Shown here: piece by piece, positions 1 to 9,670 of the stretch
Position numbering within the stretch: the stretch's first letter is position 1
How the letters are laid out: each line of letters opens with the position of its first letter
Origin: Phocoena phocoena
Taxonomy: Eukaryota > Chordata > Mammalia > Artiodactyla > Phocoenidae
Assembly (NCBI RefSeq): GCF_963924675.1
Contig: NC_089224.1
Span: forward strand, 64,961,464 to 65,025,463
Direction of reading: 5' to 3'
DNA: 64,000 nucleotides
Program-made: the position numbers and the translations under genes
The notes under the pieces: model-generated
Databases searched by the model: none
What the model was told of the DNA's origin: nothing
Seen by the model: only the letters and a program-made list of their open reading frames with translations

Positions 1-1240
1 ATTTTGTAATTTGGTATAAATTAGTTACGGAAATCTTTCTCAGCTCTTTTTCATATTTCTTAGATGAGTTACCAGGTATTTGGGGAAACATTTTTAGGGT
101 CAGACCTGAATGCCTGCTAACACTGGGCCTCCAGTTTTCAGACTGTTTCTGGCTAACAGATGTAAAACACCAGCTGGTCTTGAGAGCTAGGATGATACCA
201 ACCTCTGGGTAAAGAGCAATGAGTTAAATAGATAGGGCTTGTAGATGGTAGAGTTGCATGTTTTCTAATTAAAAACAAACAAACAAAACCTTAGGGAAAA
301 GTATTGAGGTGCTGGGAGTTGCCTGAGAAAGGTTGAGACACATGTGTACCCCTTCTAAAGGGTTCTGAGTCCTTAATATTCAGCCCCCTCCAAGCCTTGC
401 CACTGTATGTATTGCAGAAGCATCTAAGGATCATAGACTGTCAGGCTTGTGACCTTTCAGAGCATCTCATGATACAGACATGAATCTGAATCCAAGAAAT
501 ATGGAGCCAAGAGAGAATGCAGACTTCACTGTTGCAGGGACGGTCCTAAGCAGGCCTAGGACTCCTAGTTCAGTGCTATAGGGTTAAGGAAGAAAGGATG
601 CAGCGGGAAAAGAAAGCATAGCTAGAGGAAAGGAAGATGGTACAGGGAGAAAGAAGAGATGGAAGGGAATTGGGGGTGAGGTTCTCAAGTCTTTGCTAAT
701 TTTAAGAGCAAACCTGAAATTAGAGAGCATAAGGTCCCCCGCGTAAACGCACCCTCTGAAATGAGCATCTCAAGTTATATAGGGGAGTCAGCTAAGCATT
801 TAACTTTTCTTATCTGCTTAGAAATCAAATTTCTAGAAAGTAAAGACAAGACAATGTTATGAAAGATGATCCTTGAGGAGTCATGATGGATGCATCCTCT
901 ACTTTACTGTTTGATGTCCATGGAGGCAATGCATGCCTTTCATGTGGCATCTTGAGAATTTTTTCTTGAAAAATAATTAACAGATGAACTGCTAAAAGTG
1001 CCCATGGTTGATCAATGTGCCCCAAATTCCCTCTGGCGACTCCTTTTTAGATATTTATTGGACTTCAGTTTGCCCTTGAGACATCACCAAAGAAAAGTTA
1101 AATAGGCATTAGCAATATAGAGAAACTCAACCTCCCTCATTTCATAGAAAGGTCCAGAAAGGACTTGTAACTAGTCCAAAGTTCCATAGCTTAAAAGAAC
1201 AACCACTCCAAAACTTAGGAGGTGAGGTAGTCTCCCCACA
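1..1240. other. Non-genic flank, no recognised element
   Basis: No repeat family, RNA gene or believable coding exon was recognised. The stretch is AT-rich with a purine-rich patch at about 590-670. If the CpG island downstream is a promoter firing rightwards, this is its distal 5' flank. Confidence 0.5.
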
Positions 1241-1241
1241 A

Positions 1242-1749
1242 TGGCTGTGATAAGGTCTTTTAATTCCTGTACATACATGCTGCCCCTCAAATCAAAAGTC
1301 AGAGTCTATTTCCTCTCCTCTTGAATTTGGTTGGTCTTGTGACTGCTTTGACTAATAGAATGAAGTGGAAGTAATGTTCTAGAACCTCCCAGCTCAGTTC
1401 TTAAGAGGACTGGCTGTTTCCAGTTCCTCCCTCTGAGAAGCTAGCTGCCATGCAAGAAGTCTGACAAAGCTGAGAGGACCACATGGCACGAGGAAGTCCA
1501 AGCTAACCACGTGGAAGGAGAAAGGTCGGGGGAGGCAAATGGAGGTAACTGATCTGTGAGTGAAGCCTTCTCAGACCTTCCCCTTTGGTCCAGTTGCCAG
1601 CGGCCACCTAAATGCAGCCAGTTGAGTGACCCTAGCCAATGCCCCGCCGAGCCCAGTTGACTCACAGACTCATGAGAAATAGGAAATGGTGGTTGTTTTT
1701 GGCTACGAGTTTTGGGGTGGTGTGTAACGCAGCAATAGATAATTAATGG
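1242..1749 (+). mobile_element. MLT1A-type LTR (ERVL-MaLR), solo
   Basis: The stretch keeps landmarks of the MLT1A-like LTR consensus in order: GACTAATAGAATG near 1350, GAAGCTAGCTGCCATGCAAG near 1437, and the 3' end with AAATGGTGGTTGTTTTTGGC, GTTTTGGGGTGGTGTGTAAC and GCAGCAATAGATAATTAATG. MaLR LTRs are non-autonomous, pre-eutherian to early eutherian retroelements. No internal region is attached, so it is a solo LTR. Divergence is high, as expected for its age. Confidence 0.8.
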
Positions 1750-1754
1750 AAGCC

Positions 1755-1985
1755 GTGACTTAAAACAGCAACCATGTAATATCTCTCATGAACCTATGAG
1801 CTGGGTGGGAGGTTCGGCTGACCTGGACCAAGCCTGGCAGATCTCATTTGAACTTGTTTGTACCTCTGCAGTCAACTGAGGGCTGGCTGGTCAAGGATGA
1901 CCTCAGCTGCAATGACTCAGCTCTGTTCCACAGGGTCTTTCATCCTCCAGGGGGCTTGTTCTCCTGGTGATGGTAGAATTCTAAG
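1755..1985 (-). mobile_element. Possible second MaLR-type LTR fragment, antisense
   Basis: Directly after the previous LTR the sequence reads GACTTAAAACAGCAACCATG, then ATATCTCTCATGAACC and TCAACTGAGGGCTGGCTGG. This resembles the reverse complement of an MLT1-like LTR. If correct, two LTR pieces abut tail to tail. Subfamily is uncertain. Confidence 0.4.
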
Positions 1986-2007
1986 AACAGAAACAGAAAT
2001 GCACACA

Positions 2008-3104
2008 ACTTTTTAAAAATAGACTTTATTCTTTACAGCACTTTTTGGTTCACAGCAAAATTGAGGGGAAGGTACAGAGATTTCTCATATACCTCCTGCC
2101 CCAGCACATGCATAGCCTCCCCATTATGAACATCCCCCACCTGAGGGCACATTTGCTACACCTGATGAACCTACACTGACACCATCATTATCACCACAGA
2201 CCACGGTTTACATTAGGGTTCACTTTTTTTTTTTGCAGTATGCGGGCCTCTCACTGCTGTGGCCTCTCCCGTTGCGGAGCACAGGCTCCGGACCTGCAGG
2301 CTCAGCGGCCTTGGCTCACGGACCCAGCCGCTCCGCGGCATGTGGGATCTTCCCGGACCGGGGCACGAACCCGCGTCCCCTGCATCGGCAGGCGGACTCT
2401 CAACCACTGCGCCACCAGGGAAGCCCTAGGGTTCACTCTTGATGTACATTTTAAGGTTTCGGACAGATGTATAATGACATATCTTCATCATTATTGCATT
2501 GTACAGAGTAGTTTCACTGCCCTAAAACTACTCTGCGCTCTGCCTATTCATCCCTCTCTCCCCCCAACTCTTAACAGCCACTGATCTTTGTACTGTCTCC
2601 ATAGTTTTGCCTTTTCCAGAATATCCTATAGTTGGAATCATACCATATGCAGCCTTTTCAGATTGGCTTCTTTCATTTAGTAATATGCATTTAAGTTTCT
2701 TCCATGTGTTTTCATGGCTTGATAGCTCTTTTTTGTTTGTTTGTTTTGAGCACTGAATAGTATTCCGTTTTACCACAACTTAACCATTCACCTACTGAAG
2801 GACATCTTGGTTGCTTCCAAGTTTTGGCAATCATGAATAAAGATGCTATAAACATCCACATGCAGGTTTTTGTATGGACATAAATTTTCAGCTACTCAGA
2901 GTATATACTAAGGAGGATGATTGCCAAATCACCTGGTAAGAGTATGTTTAGTTTCGTAAGAAAGTGAAAAACTATTATTCAAAGTGGCCATTCCATGTTG
3001 CATTCCCTCCAGCAGTGACTGAGAGCTCCTGTTGCTCCACATACTCGCCAGCATTTGGTGTTGTCAGTGTTCTGGATTTTGGAAAATTTAATAGATGTGT
3101 ATTT
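2008..3104 (-). mobile_element. Old L1 (L1M class) 3' segment, antisense, split by a SINE
   Basis: The antisense L1 3' region is recognisable through GACTTTATTCTTTACAGC, GTTCACAGCAAAATTGAG, CACCATCATTATCACCAC, TAGTTTCACTGCCCTAAAAC, TTTTGCCTTTTCCAGAAT, AAGGACATCTTGGTTGCTTC and CACATACTCGCCAGCATTTG, in the expected order. It is interrupted by a CHR-2 SINE at 2225-2426, and L1 sequence resumes in register after it. There is no intact reading frame. Similarity fades after about 3104. Confidence 0.85.
2225..2426 (-). mobile_element. CHR-2 SINE (tRNA-Glu-derived), antisense
   Basis: Read on the minus strand it starts GGCTTCCCTGGTGGCGCAGT and ends in GCAAAAAAAAA. The pol III A-box region (GTGGCGCAGTGGTTGAGAG) and the B-box-like GGTTCGTGCCC are present. 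The element is flanked by an 11-bp perfect target-site duplication, TAGGGTTCACT, at 2214-2224 and 2427-2437. It sits inside the old L1, so it is the younger element. The poly(A) is short. Confidence 0.96.
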
Positions 3105-4149
3105 CTTTGTTGCACAAACGTTTTTCAAACCTTCGTTTACATCAAGTCTGCTATTGTTCCACTGACCAAAGTAACTCATGTGGGTGAGCACAGAGTGGGA
3201 GGAGACTACAAAGTTAGAAGGAAAGGACCTGGATAAAGGGAGGTCATTAACTGGAGCCATTAATGCTATCAAATCTACCCTAAGAAATCTATGCATGTTT
3301 CTCATAGGGGAGTATTACATAGCATTATTAAGATTTTGGACTAAGATCCGAAATCAATTGGAGAAATTATACTCGAAATCAAGTAAAACAATTAGATAAG
3401 CATTATCTGATTTTTCAGTATTTCCAGATTTTATGGCCAAGCCACTATTGATAATGGTAGTGATACTGTTTTATTTCCAAAAGAAGGTGACTTTCCCAAA
3501 TTGCTGTTGATAGATTTTGAGCTAGAATCCAGGAGAAATATCAGGTCTCATGGTATGTGGTCCCTTGTTCCATTAATTAATTTACAGTAATGATGATCTT
3601 AAGGCTCTTGGTAGATTTCCTTAAAATCCTGTTTAATAGAGTTAGCTCTCTAAATGGCCAGTGGGGAGTCTGCTTTGTGACTTCTTTCTGGAAAATGAAG
3701 CCTGTTGGCATCTGTGCTTTACAGAAGGGAATCAAACTGGCTCTTCATGGAAAAGGGGGAGTGTGTATACACGTGTATGCATCCATTTGTATGTAGCATG
3801 TCTGACCCCCTCTGAGCCACTGTGTTTTAAGTTTGGTTTTACCTGTTTTCACCTCCTCTGCATTCCCAGGAAATATTGAGAACTGACTTTGCATTTTCAC
3901 TTATCACTACCTCTCTGGGAAGCAGATTTGTTTTCTTCTCCTTGGATTTCAGAGCAAACGTCTGAGAAGCAGAGAAGAGACTGGGATTACCATCCCCAGA
4001 TCCCAGGCAGTCTGCTACTTACAGCAGTGTCCTGCTGCCCTCTGCACAGTGATTCACGCCAGGCAGATGAAGCGTTCTTTGATCTGTTTCTCTTTCCTCC
4101 ACCTGTCTCTCTTTAGACCCCAAATGGAACTTTGTTAGTCCAGTGTTTC
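3105..4149. other. Unique intergenic DNA
   Basis: No repeat, RNA gene or coding exon was recognised. ORFs here are up to 90 codons, overlap in several frames and show no domain, so they are treated as chance. Confidence 0.5.
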
Positions 4150-4245
4150 TGGGAGTCATGGAACCTATGTTCTTGCCCTTTGGTCACTTAATGTCTCTGG
4201 GTCTCAGTTTTTACTTCTGTAAAGTGAGCATATGCTGGACTAGAC
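4150..4245 (+). repeat. MIR SINE fragment
   Basis: The 3' core of MIR is suggested by CTTTGGTCACTTAATGTCTC followed by TGGGTCTCAGTTTTTACTTC and TGTAAAGTGAG. These match the MIR pattern of a CTTGG..AGTCACTTAA block, then a CTCAGTTTCCTCATCTGTAAA block. The copy is short and diverged. Confidence 0.6.
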
Positions 4246-4320
4246 TTGTGTTCTTGCTCTGAGCTTTGAAGAGCCTAGGATGGTAAGATAAAAGCAGACA
4301 CGAGTCACAGGGTCCTAAAC

Positions 4321-4384
4321 AAGCGATGCCAAAAAAAAAAAAAAAAACAAAACCCAAAAACAAACAAACAAAAAAAGTGATGCC
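4321..4384. repeat. A-rich tract flanked by direct repeats
   Basis: A 44-base A-rich run with CAAAAC/CAAACA interruptions at 4331-4374 lies between AAGCGATGCC (4321-4330) and AAGTGATGCC (4375-4384). Flanking direct repeats around a bare A tail look like a severely 5'-truncated retrotransposition event in which only the poly(A) was integrated. Replication slippage is an alternative. Confidence 0.55.
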
Positions 4385-5239
4385 CTAAAACTCCCAGTGA
4401 TGGCTAGACACATCTGGAAGAAGTATGCTGGAAAAACAGTCTAACAGATATGTGTTACCAAGGAATTATTGCACTCCATTCTGAGCTCATGTGGTGGGAG
4501 GTGGGAGGTAAAAAGGATTTCAAAACTGAAAAAGAGGGTTTTCATTTGCTGAGAACGAACGGAGTATCCTTTCAAACAAATTCATTTTGGCTTGCCAAGC
4601 CGGTGGTATCTGAGGATAAGGACCATGAAATGTTGGCTTGGCTCGGACAGAATGCATCCCACATTTCCCATGAGTGTGTTCATTTGTTTTTTAAATAAGG
4701 GTAACGTGGAAGGAAGGGGTGAGGGTGAGAAATACCACTTGCTTTGATTCAACTGGGAGAGATCCGCTCCCTTTTCGGTTCCAATTAAGGACATTTAGCT
4801 ATAGCTTCAATGATAGCATTCCCCTCCCCCGCCCCGCAAGAGAGCCCTTTAGACCTGGCCCGTGCCCTCTCCGCAGCTAGGCTGACGTCAGGTGAGATTA
4901 CCAGGGCCCCACGCCCACTCAGTGCTGTCAGTAAGATTTAGCCCGAACCCCCATCACCGCCTATCCGTGCTTAACGTCCCTTCTCTCTCAACGTCCCGTC
5001 TCCCAAGACCCCTCGCCTACCCACTTCTACCTGTTTGGTAGGTCTTACTTCCTGGGAACACCTGCTGTCCTCAGACTAGCTTGTCCCTTCCTGGTGAAGG
5101 GGACACCTGTGCTTAAGTGCGGGTTCGGCACAAGCAGAGTTCCAGAGGGCAGGCGACCAGGTGTTGCTGAGAAAGCGGGGAGCCCTATCCTAACAGCCCT
5201 GTTTTCCGGGGCTACAAGACTTTGAGCACCGCCGGAAAG
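4385..5239. other. Proximal upstream flank of the CpG island
   Basis: No repeat or coding exon was recognised. GC content rises from about 4820 towards the island. The stretch contains the CRE-like octamer at 4883-4890. Confidence 0.5.
4883..4890. promoter_or_regulatory. Consensus CRE palindrome TGACGTCA
   Basis: The full 8-bp CREB/ATF palindrome lies about 350 bp upstream of the CpG island start. Established knowledge: TGACGTCA binds CREB/ATF family dimers, often in CpG-rich promoters. Here it is also followed directly by GGTGAG, so the string GTCAG|GTGAG could act as a splice donor. Occupancy cannot be judged from sequence. Confidence 0.45.
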
Positions 5240-5903
5240 CCCTTGGCTAGCCCTGGAGCCCTAGAGGAACCGGCCAGATCGAGGGGCCCGCCCCCGCCCC
5301 GCTCTCCGTCTTAGGCACGCGGCGGCGGGACGGAGCGCCTTGTCCCCGAGCATCGACTCGGACGCCCAGTCCGACTGCAGCGGAGGCTCCCGCCGCCTCT
5401 GCTGCAAACCCGTCTGCTTTCCCTGCAGGGCGTGCGGGGATGGAGCGAGGGGGTGGAGAGAAAAGGGGAAGAGCCTGGGCGGCCGGCGGGCGGGGCTTGC
5501 AGCCTCCCGGAGCCGCGGCCGCCGCCGCGCAGCCCGCTCGGTCTCCGCGCCTCGCTCTCTGCACCGGGACCCGCGCCCGAGCCCGGGGGCGCCCTGCTCC
5601 TCGGCCCCCGGCCCTCAGCCCCCGACCCCGAACGCGCCGCGGCCAGAGCGCGCCCGGCTGTGGAGCCGCTCGGAGCGGCTGGGGCTTTGGCGGCCGCTCG
5701 CGGCTCAGTCTGTCCGGAGGACCGGCGGGGAAGGAAGGGGAAAGCGGGGACACACACCCGCCGCGGCGCGCGCGCATTGCACACTCGCAGCCGCGCGTCC
5801 CCGCCGAGGCGCGTCGGGGGCGAGTTTGGCCCCGCGGCTCGGGCCCCGGCACCTGCCCGCTCCTCGAGCTGCGCCCCGGCCCGGGCCCCGCCCCGCCAAC
5901 TCT

Positions 5904-5930
5904 CCGCCCCTCCCGCCCCTCCCGCCCCTC
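5904..5930. promoter_or_regulatory. Three-copy 9-bp array of CCGCCCCTC (Sp/KLF-type sites)
   Basis: CCGCCCCTC recurs three times with 9-bp period, preceded by CCCCGCCCCGCC. These are CCGCCCC/CCCCTCCC boxes of the kind bound by Sp1, KLF and related zinc-finger factors. The position about 110-135 bp upstream of the splice donor places it as a likely core-proximal element. Confidence 0.6.
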
Positions 5931-5934
5931 GCCT

Positions 5935-6040
5935 GCACTGCTCTCCTTTCGCCCGGGGGAAGCGACAACGTCCTGATAACTTGCAGACTGTGGCGCAACT
6001 GGTCTCGACACCGGAGGCGCCCGAATGCTGTCCGGGTGAG
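5935..6040 (+). other. Putative first exon (5' UTR) ending in a strong splice donor
   Basis: The 3' edge is well supported: GGGTGAG|GTAAGTTTCC gives a near-ideal U1 site with the intron starting at 6041. The 5' edge is a guess, because the transcription start cannot be read; it could lie anywhere from about 5300 to 5990. The first ATG near the donor, at 6025, opens a frame of only four codons before TGA at 6037, so the exon is probably non-coding and that ATG would be a minimal upstream ORF. An acceptor-like string, TGCTTTCCCTGCAG ending at 5428, raises the possibility of a longer or multi-exon 5' UTR. I do not recognise the gene. Confidence 0.5.
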
Positions 6041-6270
6041 GTAAGTTTCCTGCGCGTCCCCGGCCCCTCCTCCCGCGACCCTCTTTCTGGGCTCGAGCTT
6101 GGGGGCTCTGAGTCTCGGATGAATCCTGGAGGTCTCTCGACGCTTTCACTTCGTCCGCCTTGTGCTGGAGGTAGGGTGTAGGGGGTGCGCGTGGCCACCG
6201 AAGCGGGACCTTCATTCCCCCGGGCCACGGCTGCGCGCTCCCCGCGGGCACCCACCCGCTCACCACCCGG

Positions 6271-7615
6271 ATCCCCGGAGCCGCAGTGACACTCGGGGGT
6301 CACTCTGGGTTCACTTAAGCAGGAGCCCCCTCCCCTTTAATGGGAGCCAGCTGAGTTTGGCTGCAGAAAGAGAGATCTCCCACCACCCTTCCCCGGTATT
6401 AAACAGCGGAGAACTTGTTAGGCGCCCCTGGGATCTCAGGAGGGGCTTGCGAGTCAGTGTTTGGTCATTTTTGGCGCCGGAGACGGGTTGAACAGGTGCG
6501 GTATGGTTCCAGCCTAAATGCAGCAACCGACTTCTGCATTTCCCCTGCTTCTCTCCCCTAGCCCCGTCAACGTGAAGCTTTAGCAACTGGGGAGGGGGGT
6601 GGGAGTGTGGGGCACCGGAGAGGGAGAATGCCGGGGTTTGATTTGCCACACCGGTGCCAGGAGTCACCAAAACAGCAGACAACAAATGTCTGCTTATCGT
6701 TCATCTATGCAGATGAGCCTGTTGTCAGTTCTTACCAACCCCCCACCCCCCGGCTCACTTGTCTCTGGTGCCCAGCGTGGTTCGATAGAAACCTGTTCCA
6801 GAGAAGTTGTTTGGATAGGCTGATGAATTCTTTCTTCTGATCAACTGAAATCAGGGTTCTCAGCAAGGAGATGCTAGTTACTCTGATGCCTTGTTAAAGG
6901 CAGCGTATTGCAGACCCAAAATACCGGCCCCCGCCCTTACTATTTTTCTATGACATTCTCAGCCTGCCAGAGGCCCTAGGTCCTAAGGTGAATGACTCTT
7001 GAGGGACCGGTTGGGCCTCAGAATGTGTTAGTCTCCTGCAAAGAAGCAACAGTCTTCCCATCAGTACTACTGAGCGTGGGTTTGGGTAACCCTTGTTGCC
7101 CCTCCCGTGAAAAGCATCCACCCAGACTTCTGTCTCATTCTATGTAAAGGCTGAAGTGTTCTGCAGTTGTTAGGAGTGGAGAAAAGCCACAGGGTTGGAT
7201 TCATTACCCCTCTAACGTGATGAAGTAGAATAGTGTTCATGGAAGCTTTTGTCAGAGCGTTTCCAGTCGAAAGGAGGCCCTAGAAAAAAACCTTTCTTAG
7301 TCAAGTCCATGCCAGTGGGAAGTTGAGTAAGCAGTAAACATCTCTGAGCTGAGGGAAATGGTGCGTTCTTTGGAGACTTAGGAAGACTGATGAGAAAGCT
7401 GGTAAGTCTGAGACTGAATGCGCAATGATGTCTTAGTTGAGGAGGAAAACTGTTAAAAAATGAAGAATAAAACCATGTTACATTTTTGTCCAAATTAAGA
7501 CTAGAGGGATTTGGTAATAATACCTTACGTTTGCATCAATGCCTTGCTATTTGTAATTGCTTTTTAGTACTCTCTGAAAAGCATTTAATTCTGTCCATTT
7601 CTGAGGGAGGCAGGG
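6271..7615. other. Start of the inferred first intron, unique DNA
   Basis: GC content falls away from the island to about 6700, then ordinary sequence follows. No repeat, exon or RNA gene was recognised. Confidence 0.5.
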
Positions 7616-7619
7616 CAAA

Positions 7620-7720
7620 GATTATTAACCACATATTCACAGGAGGAATGTGAGGCGCACAAGTTCAATGACTTATCAAGGTAACAAGTGGCTGGAATTA
7701 GAGTTGAAGCCGGGTTTCAC
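7620..7720 (-). repeat. MIR fragment, antisense
   Basis: AGGAGGAATGTGAGGCGCAC, AATGACTTATCAAGGTAAC and AAGTGGCTGGAATTAGAG follow the reverse-complement MIR pattern of GAAACTGAGGCAC, GTGACTTGCCCAAGGTCAC and GTGGCAGAGCTGGGA. Confidence 0.55.
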
Positions 7721-7774
7721 CACCATTTCAGGTGGTGAAATCACCACCACTATCATCACCCAGTGTTAGTTCTG

Positions 7775-7955
7775 TACTTGTATAAGGCTTTTACAATGGC
7801 CAGACTTTTGCATTTATTGTGGTCTGTACTGTCTTACTGTGAATTACTGTTCACATTTCAACAGATGAGGAAACTGAGGTTTAGACAAGTGATTAGAGTT
7901 TTCTATAGTATCATGTCTAATCTAGTAGCTTACGGGACTAGAACTCAGAGCTTCT
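7775..7955 (-). repeat. MIR fragment, antisense
   Basis: ACAGATGAGGAAACTGAGG (from 7861) is the diagnostic antisense MIR core. It is followed by TTAGACAAGTGATTAG and GGGACTAGAACTCAGAGC, matching the rest of the core in order. Confidence 0.65.
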
Positions 7956-8049
7956 GATGTCTCGTCCTTTGCTTTGTGGATTATGCCATTGTTCCACTTG
8001 TGATAGCAATGAGGACACATCATGGGATACAGTACATGCAATACACCAG

Positions 8050-8200
8050 AGACTGTTAAGCATGCCTGCTGGTGACCTGGGTTCTAGTTCTGGCACTGTA
8101 TTTGGCTGTATAACCTGGACCAAATTCTACCACCTTTGAGCCTCAGGTCTCCCACATATATATAAAACAAGAGGTTTGTATTATTGTTCTCTTTCTAGTT
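8050..8200 (+). repeat. MIR fragment
   Basis: GACCTGGGTTCTAGTTCTGG, then GGCTGTATAACCTGGACCAA and TTTGAGCCTCAGGTCTCCC, follow sense-strand MIR order. Together with the two antisense copies just upstream this makes a small MIR cluster. Confidence 0.65.
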
Positions 8201-9190
8201 TTAGCATTCTATAATGCTTATCAATATATTTGTAATCCAGTGGTATCATTTTTCTCTAGGGGAAAGAGAAATTTTCACCCTGTATTAACTAAGGGATTTA
8301 GCTAATAATCTATTCCACCTGTATTCTAATTTACTCCCCATTCCTCGTCATCGCATACCACTCAATGAAGGGAAAGAAAATTCCACGTGCACTTTAGCTT
8401 AGCATCTGTATTGTTTAGTATTATTTTTTGATTTGGAAATATTCTCAGGGGCTGAACTACTCTAAAATAAATGTCAAGATTCACCTGAATATTCCAGACA
8501 GTCGACTCATACCTTTATTTATTTATTTATTTTTTTGGCTTTGGGGTTTGCATGTAAGTATTTAATGAAGAGTTGCTGAGTGAAGGAGGGAATGAAATCA
8601 CTCATAAGGAAAACACATGCTGTAAAACATAGAAAGCATCTTATCATGTAAATTCCCAGCATCTGCTGACCCGTAAGGTAATTTACCTACACGAGGTATG
8701 CCTCCTGAAGCTGGCAGGTGCAGGTGCCCATTGTGTCTCTCTTTCCTGAATACATCATATAAAGAAGAGATTTTATTTCTCGGGGTAGACAGTAGACTCA
8801 CATCATCTATGTCATGCTCTTTTGCTTGCCTCCCTCTGCCCCTTTAGTTGTTAGTAATGTGTAACTGGCTGAAATATATATTCCTAGAAATTGACTTGTG
8901 CCATTTTCTGAAAGAGTATATCTTGAGATGGAGAAACCAACCACTCTTATAATTGGGTAAATTTCAGCAGGTGCTAATACTGGCTCGTGGTTTCAGAGGG
9001 GGAACCTAATTAACAAAACCAACCTAGTTTCTGTTCCCTTCAAGAATCCTCTTCTCTTTCCACCCCTTCGTCCTATACGCACAAAAGTAGTGTTTTTACC
9101 TTTAGGAGTATGATAACAAATAATTAGAATGGGTCTTAAGTATTATTAACAGATTCAGCCGTTGGGGATTGAGGTAGATTTCTTTCTGAT
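8201..9190. other. Unique DNA with a (TTTA)n tract
   Basis: A (TTTA)n run at about 8514-8536 continues as TTTTTTTGGCT. This resembles the antisense 3' tail of a CHR-type SINE, but nothing else of a SINE follows. Otherwise no repeat or exon was recognised. Confidence 0.45.
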
Positions 9191-9194
9191 AAAG

Positions 9195-9325
9195 AATTAA
9201 AATATTAACTAGTTCAGCAACTCGCACCTTTTATGGGTAAGACAGCTGAGGCTTGGAGAGGTGAATTGACTTGTTCATGGTCGAACAGATGTTTAGCGAC
9301 CAGGGCTAACGTGGAATTCTTAAGA
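9195..9325 (-). repeat. MIR fragment, antisense
   Basis: ACAGCTGAGGCTTGGAGAGG, TGAATTGACTTGTTCATGG and TCGAACAGATGTTTAGCGAC fit the antisense MIR core. The copy is diverged. Confidence 0.55.
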
Positions 9326-9440
9326 AGGTTCTTACTCAAGGTTTTGCTAGGGGTTCTATGGTGAAAGTTCCTTTTTTACTTCTAGAAATCATAGAGGTTA
9401 ACAGAAAATTTCTGTTTACTAGTAATTAATGAGTTGTCAC

Positions 9441-9660
9441 TTTTTTTTTTTTTTTTTTTTTTTTTTTTGCGGTACGCGGGCCTCTCAGTGTTGTGGCCTC
9501 TCCCATTGCAGAGCACAGGCTCCGGACGCGCAGGCTCAGCGGCCATGGCTCACGGGGCCAGCTGCTCCTTGGCATGTGGGATCTTCTCGGACCGGGGCAC
9601 GAACCCGTGTCCCCTGCATCGGCAGGCGGACTCTCAACCGCTGCTCCACCAGGGAAGCCC
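9441..9660 (-). mobile_element. CHR-2 SINE, antisense, flanked by a perfect 10-bp TSD
   Basis: Full-length CHR-2 with a 28-base poly(T), i.e. a poly(A) tail on the minus strand. The duplication GAGTTGTCAC is perfect at 9431-9440 and 9661-9670. On the minus strand the A-box region reads GTGGAGCAGCGGTTGAGAG, with a GCAGCGG change relative to the common GCAGTGG, and the B box is normal. The long homopolymer tail suggests recent insertion. Confidence 0.96.
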
Positions 9661-9670
9661 GAGTTGTCAC

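Larger units (their letters stand above)
5240..6270 (+). promoter_or_regulatory. CpG-island promoter of an unidentified gene
   Basis: This is the only strongly CpG-rich stretch in the window. It has many GC boxes (for example GGCGGGCGGGGCTTG near 5484), a NotI-type GCGGCCGC near 5516 and a CGCGCGCGC run near 5765. No TATA box is evident. Such islands typically mark broad, TATA-less RNA polymerase II promoters of housekeeping or widely expressed genes. The + direction is inferred from the splice donor at 6041 and from the antisense bias of downstream retroelements. ORFs of more than 300 codons on the minus strand here reflect stop-poor GC-rich sequence and are not called. Confidence 0.85.

Noticed and set aside
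5247..6303. Overlapping ORFs of 330 and 339 codons on the minus strand, and 178-249 codons on the plus strand
   Set aside because: All lie in the CpG island, where stop codons are scarce. Translations are Arg/Ala/Pro/Gly-rich, low complexity and overlapping in most frames, without domains.
8514..8545. (TTTA)n followed by TTTTTTTGGCT as a truncated CHR SINE
   Set aside because: Only the tail-like part matches; after GGCTT the sequence diverges, so a simple AT repeat is as likely.
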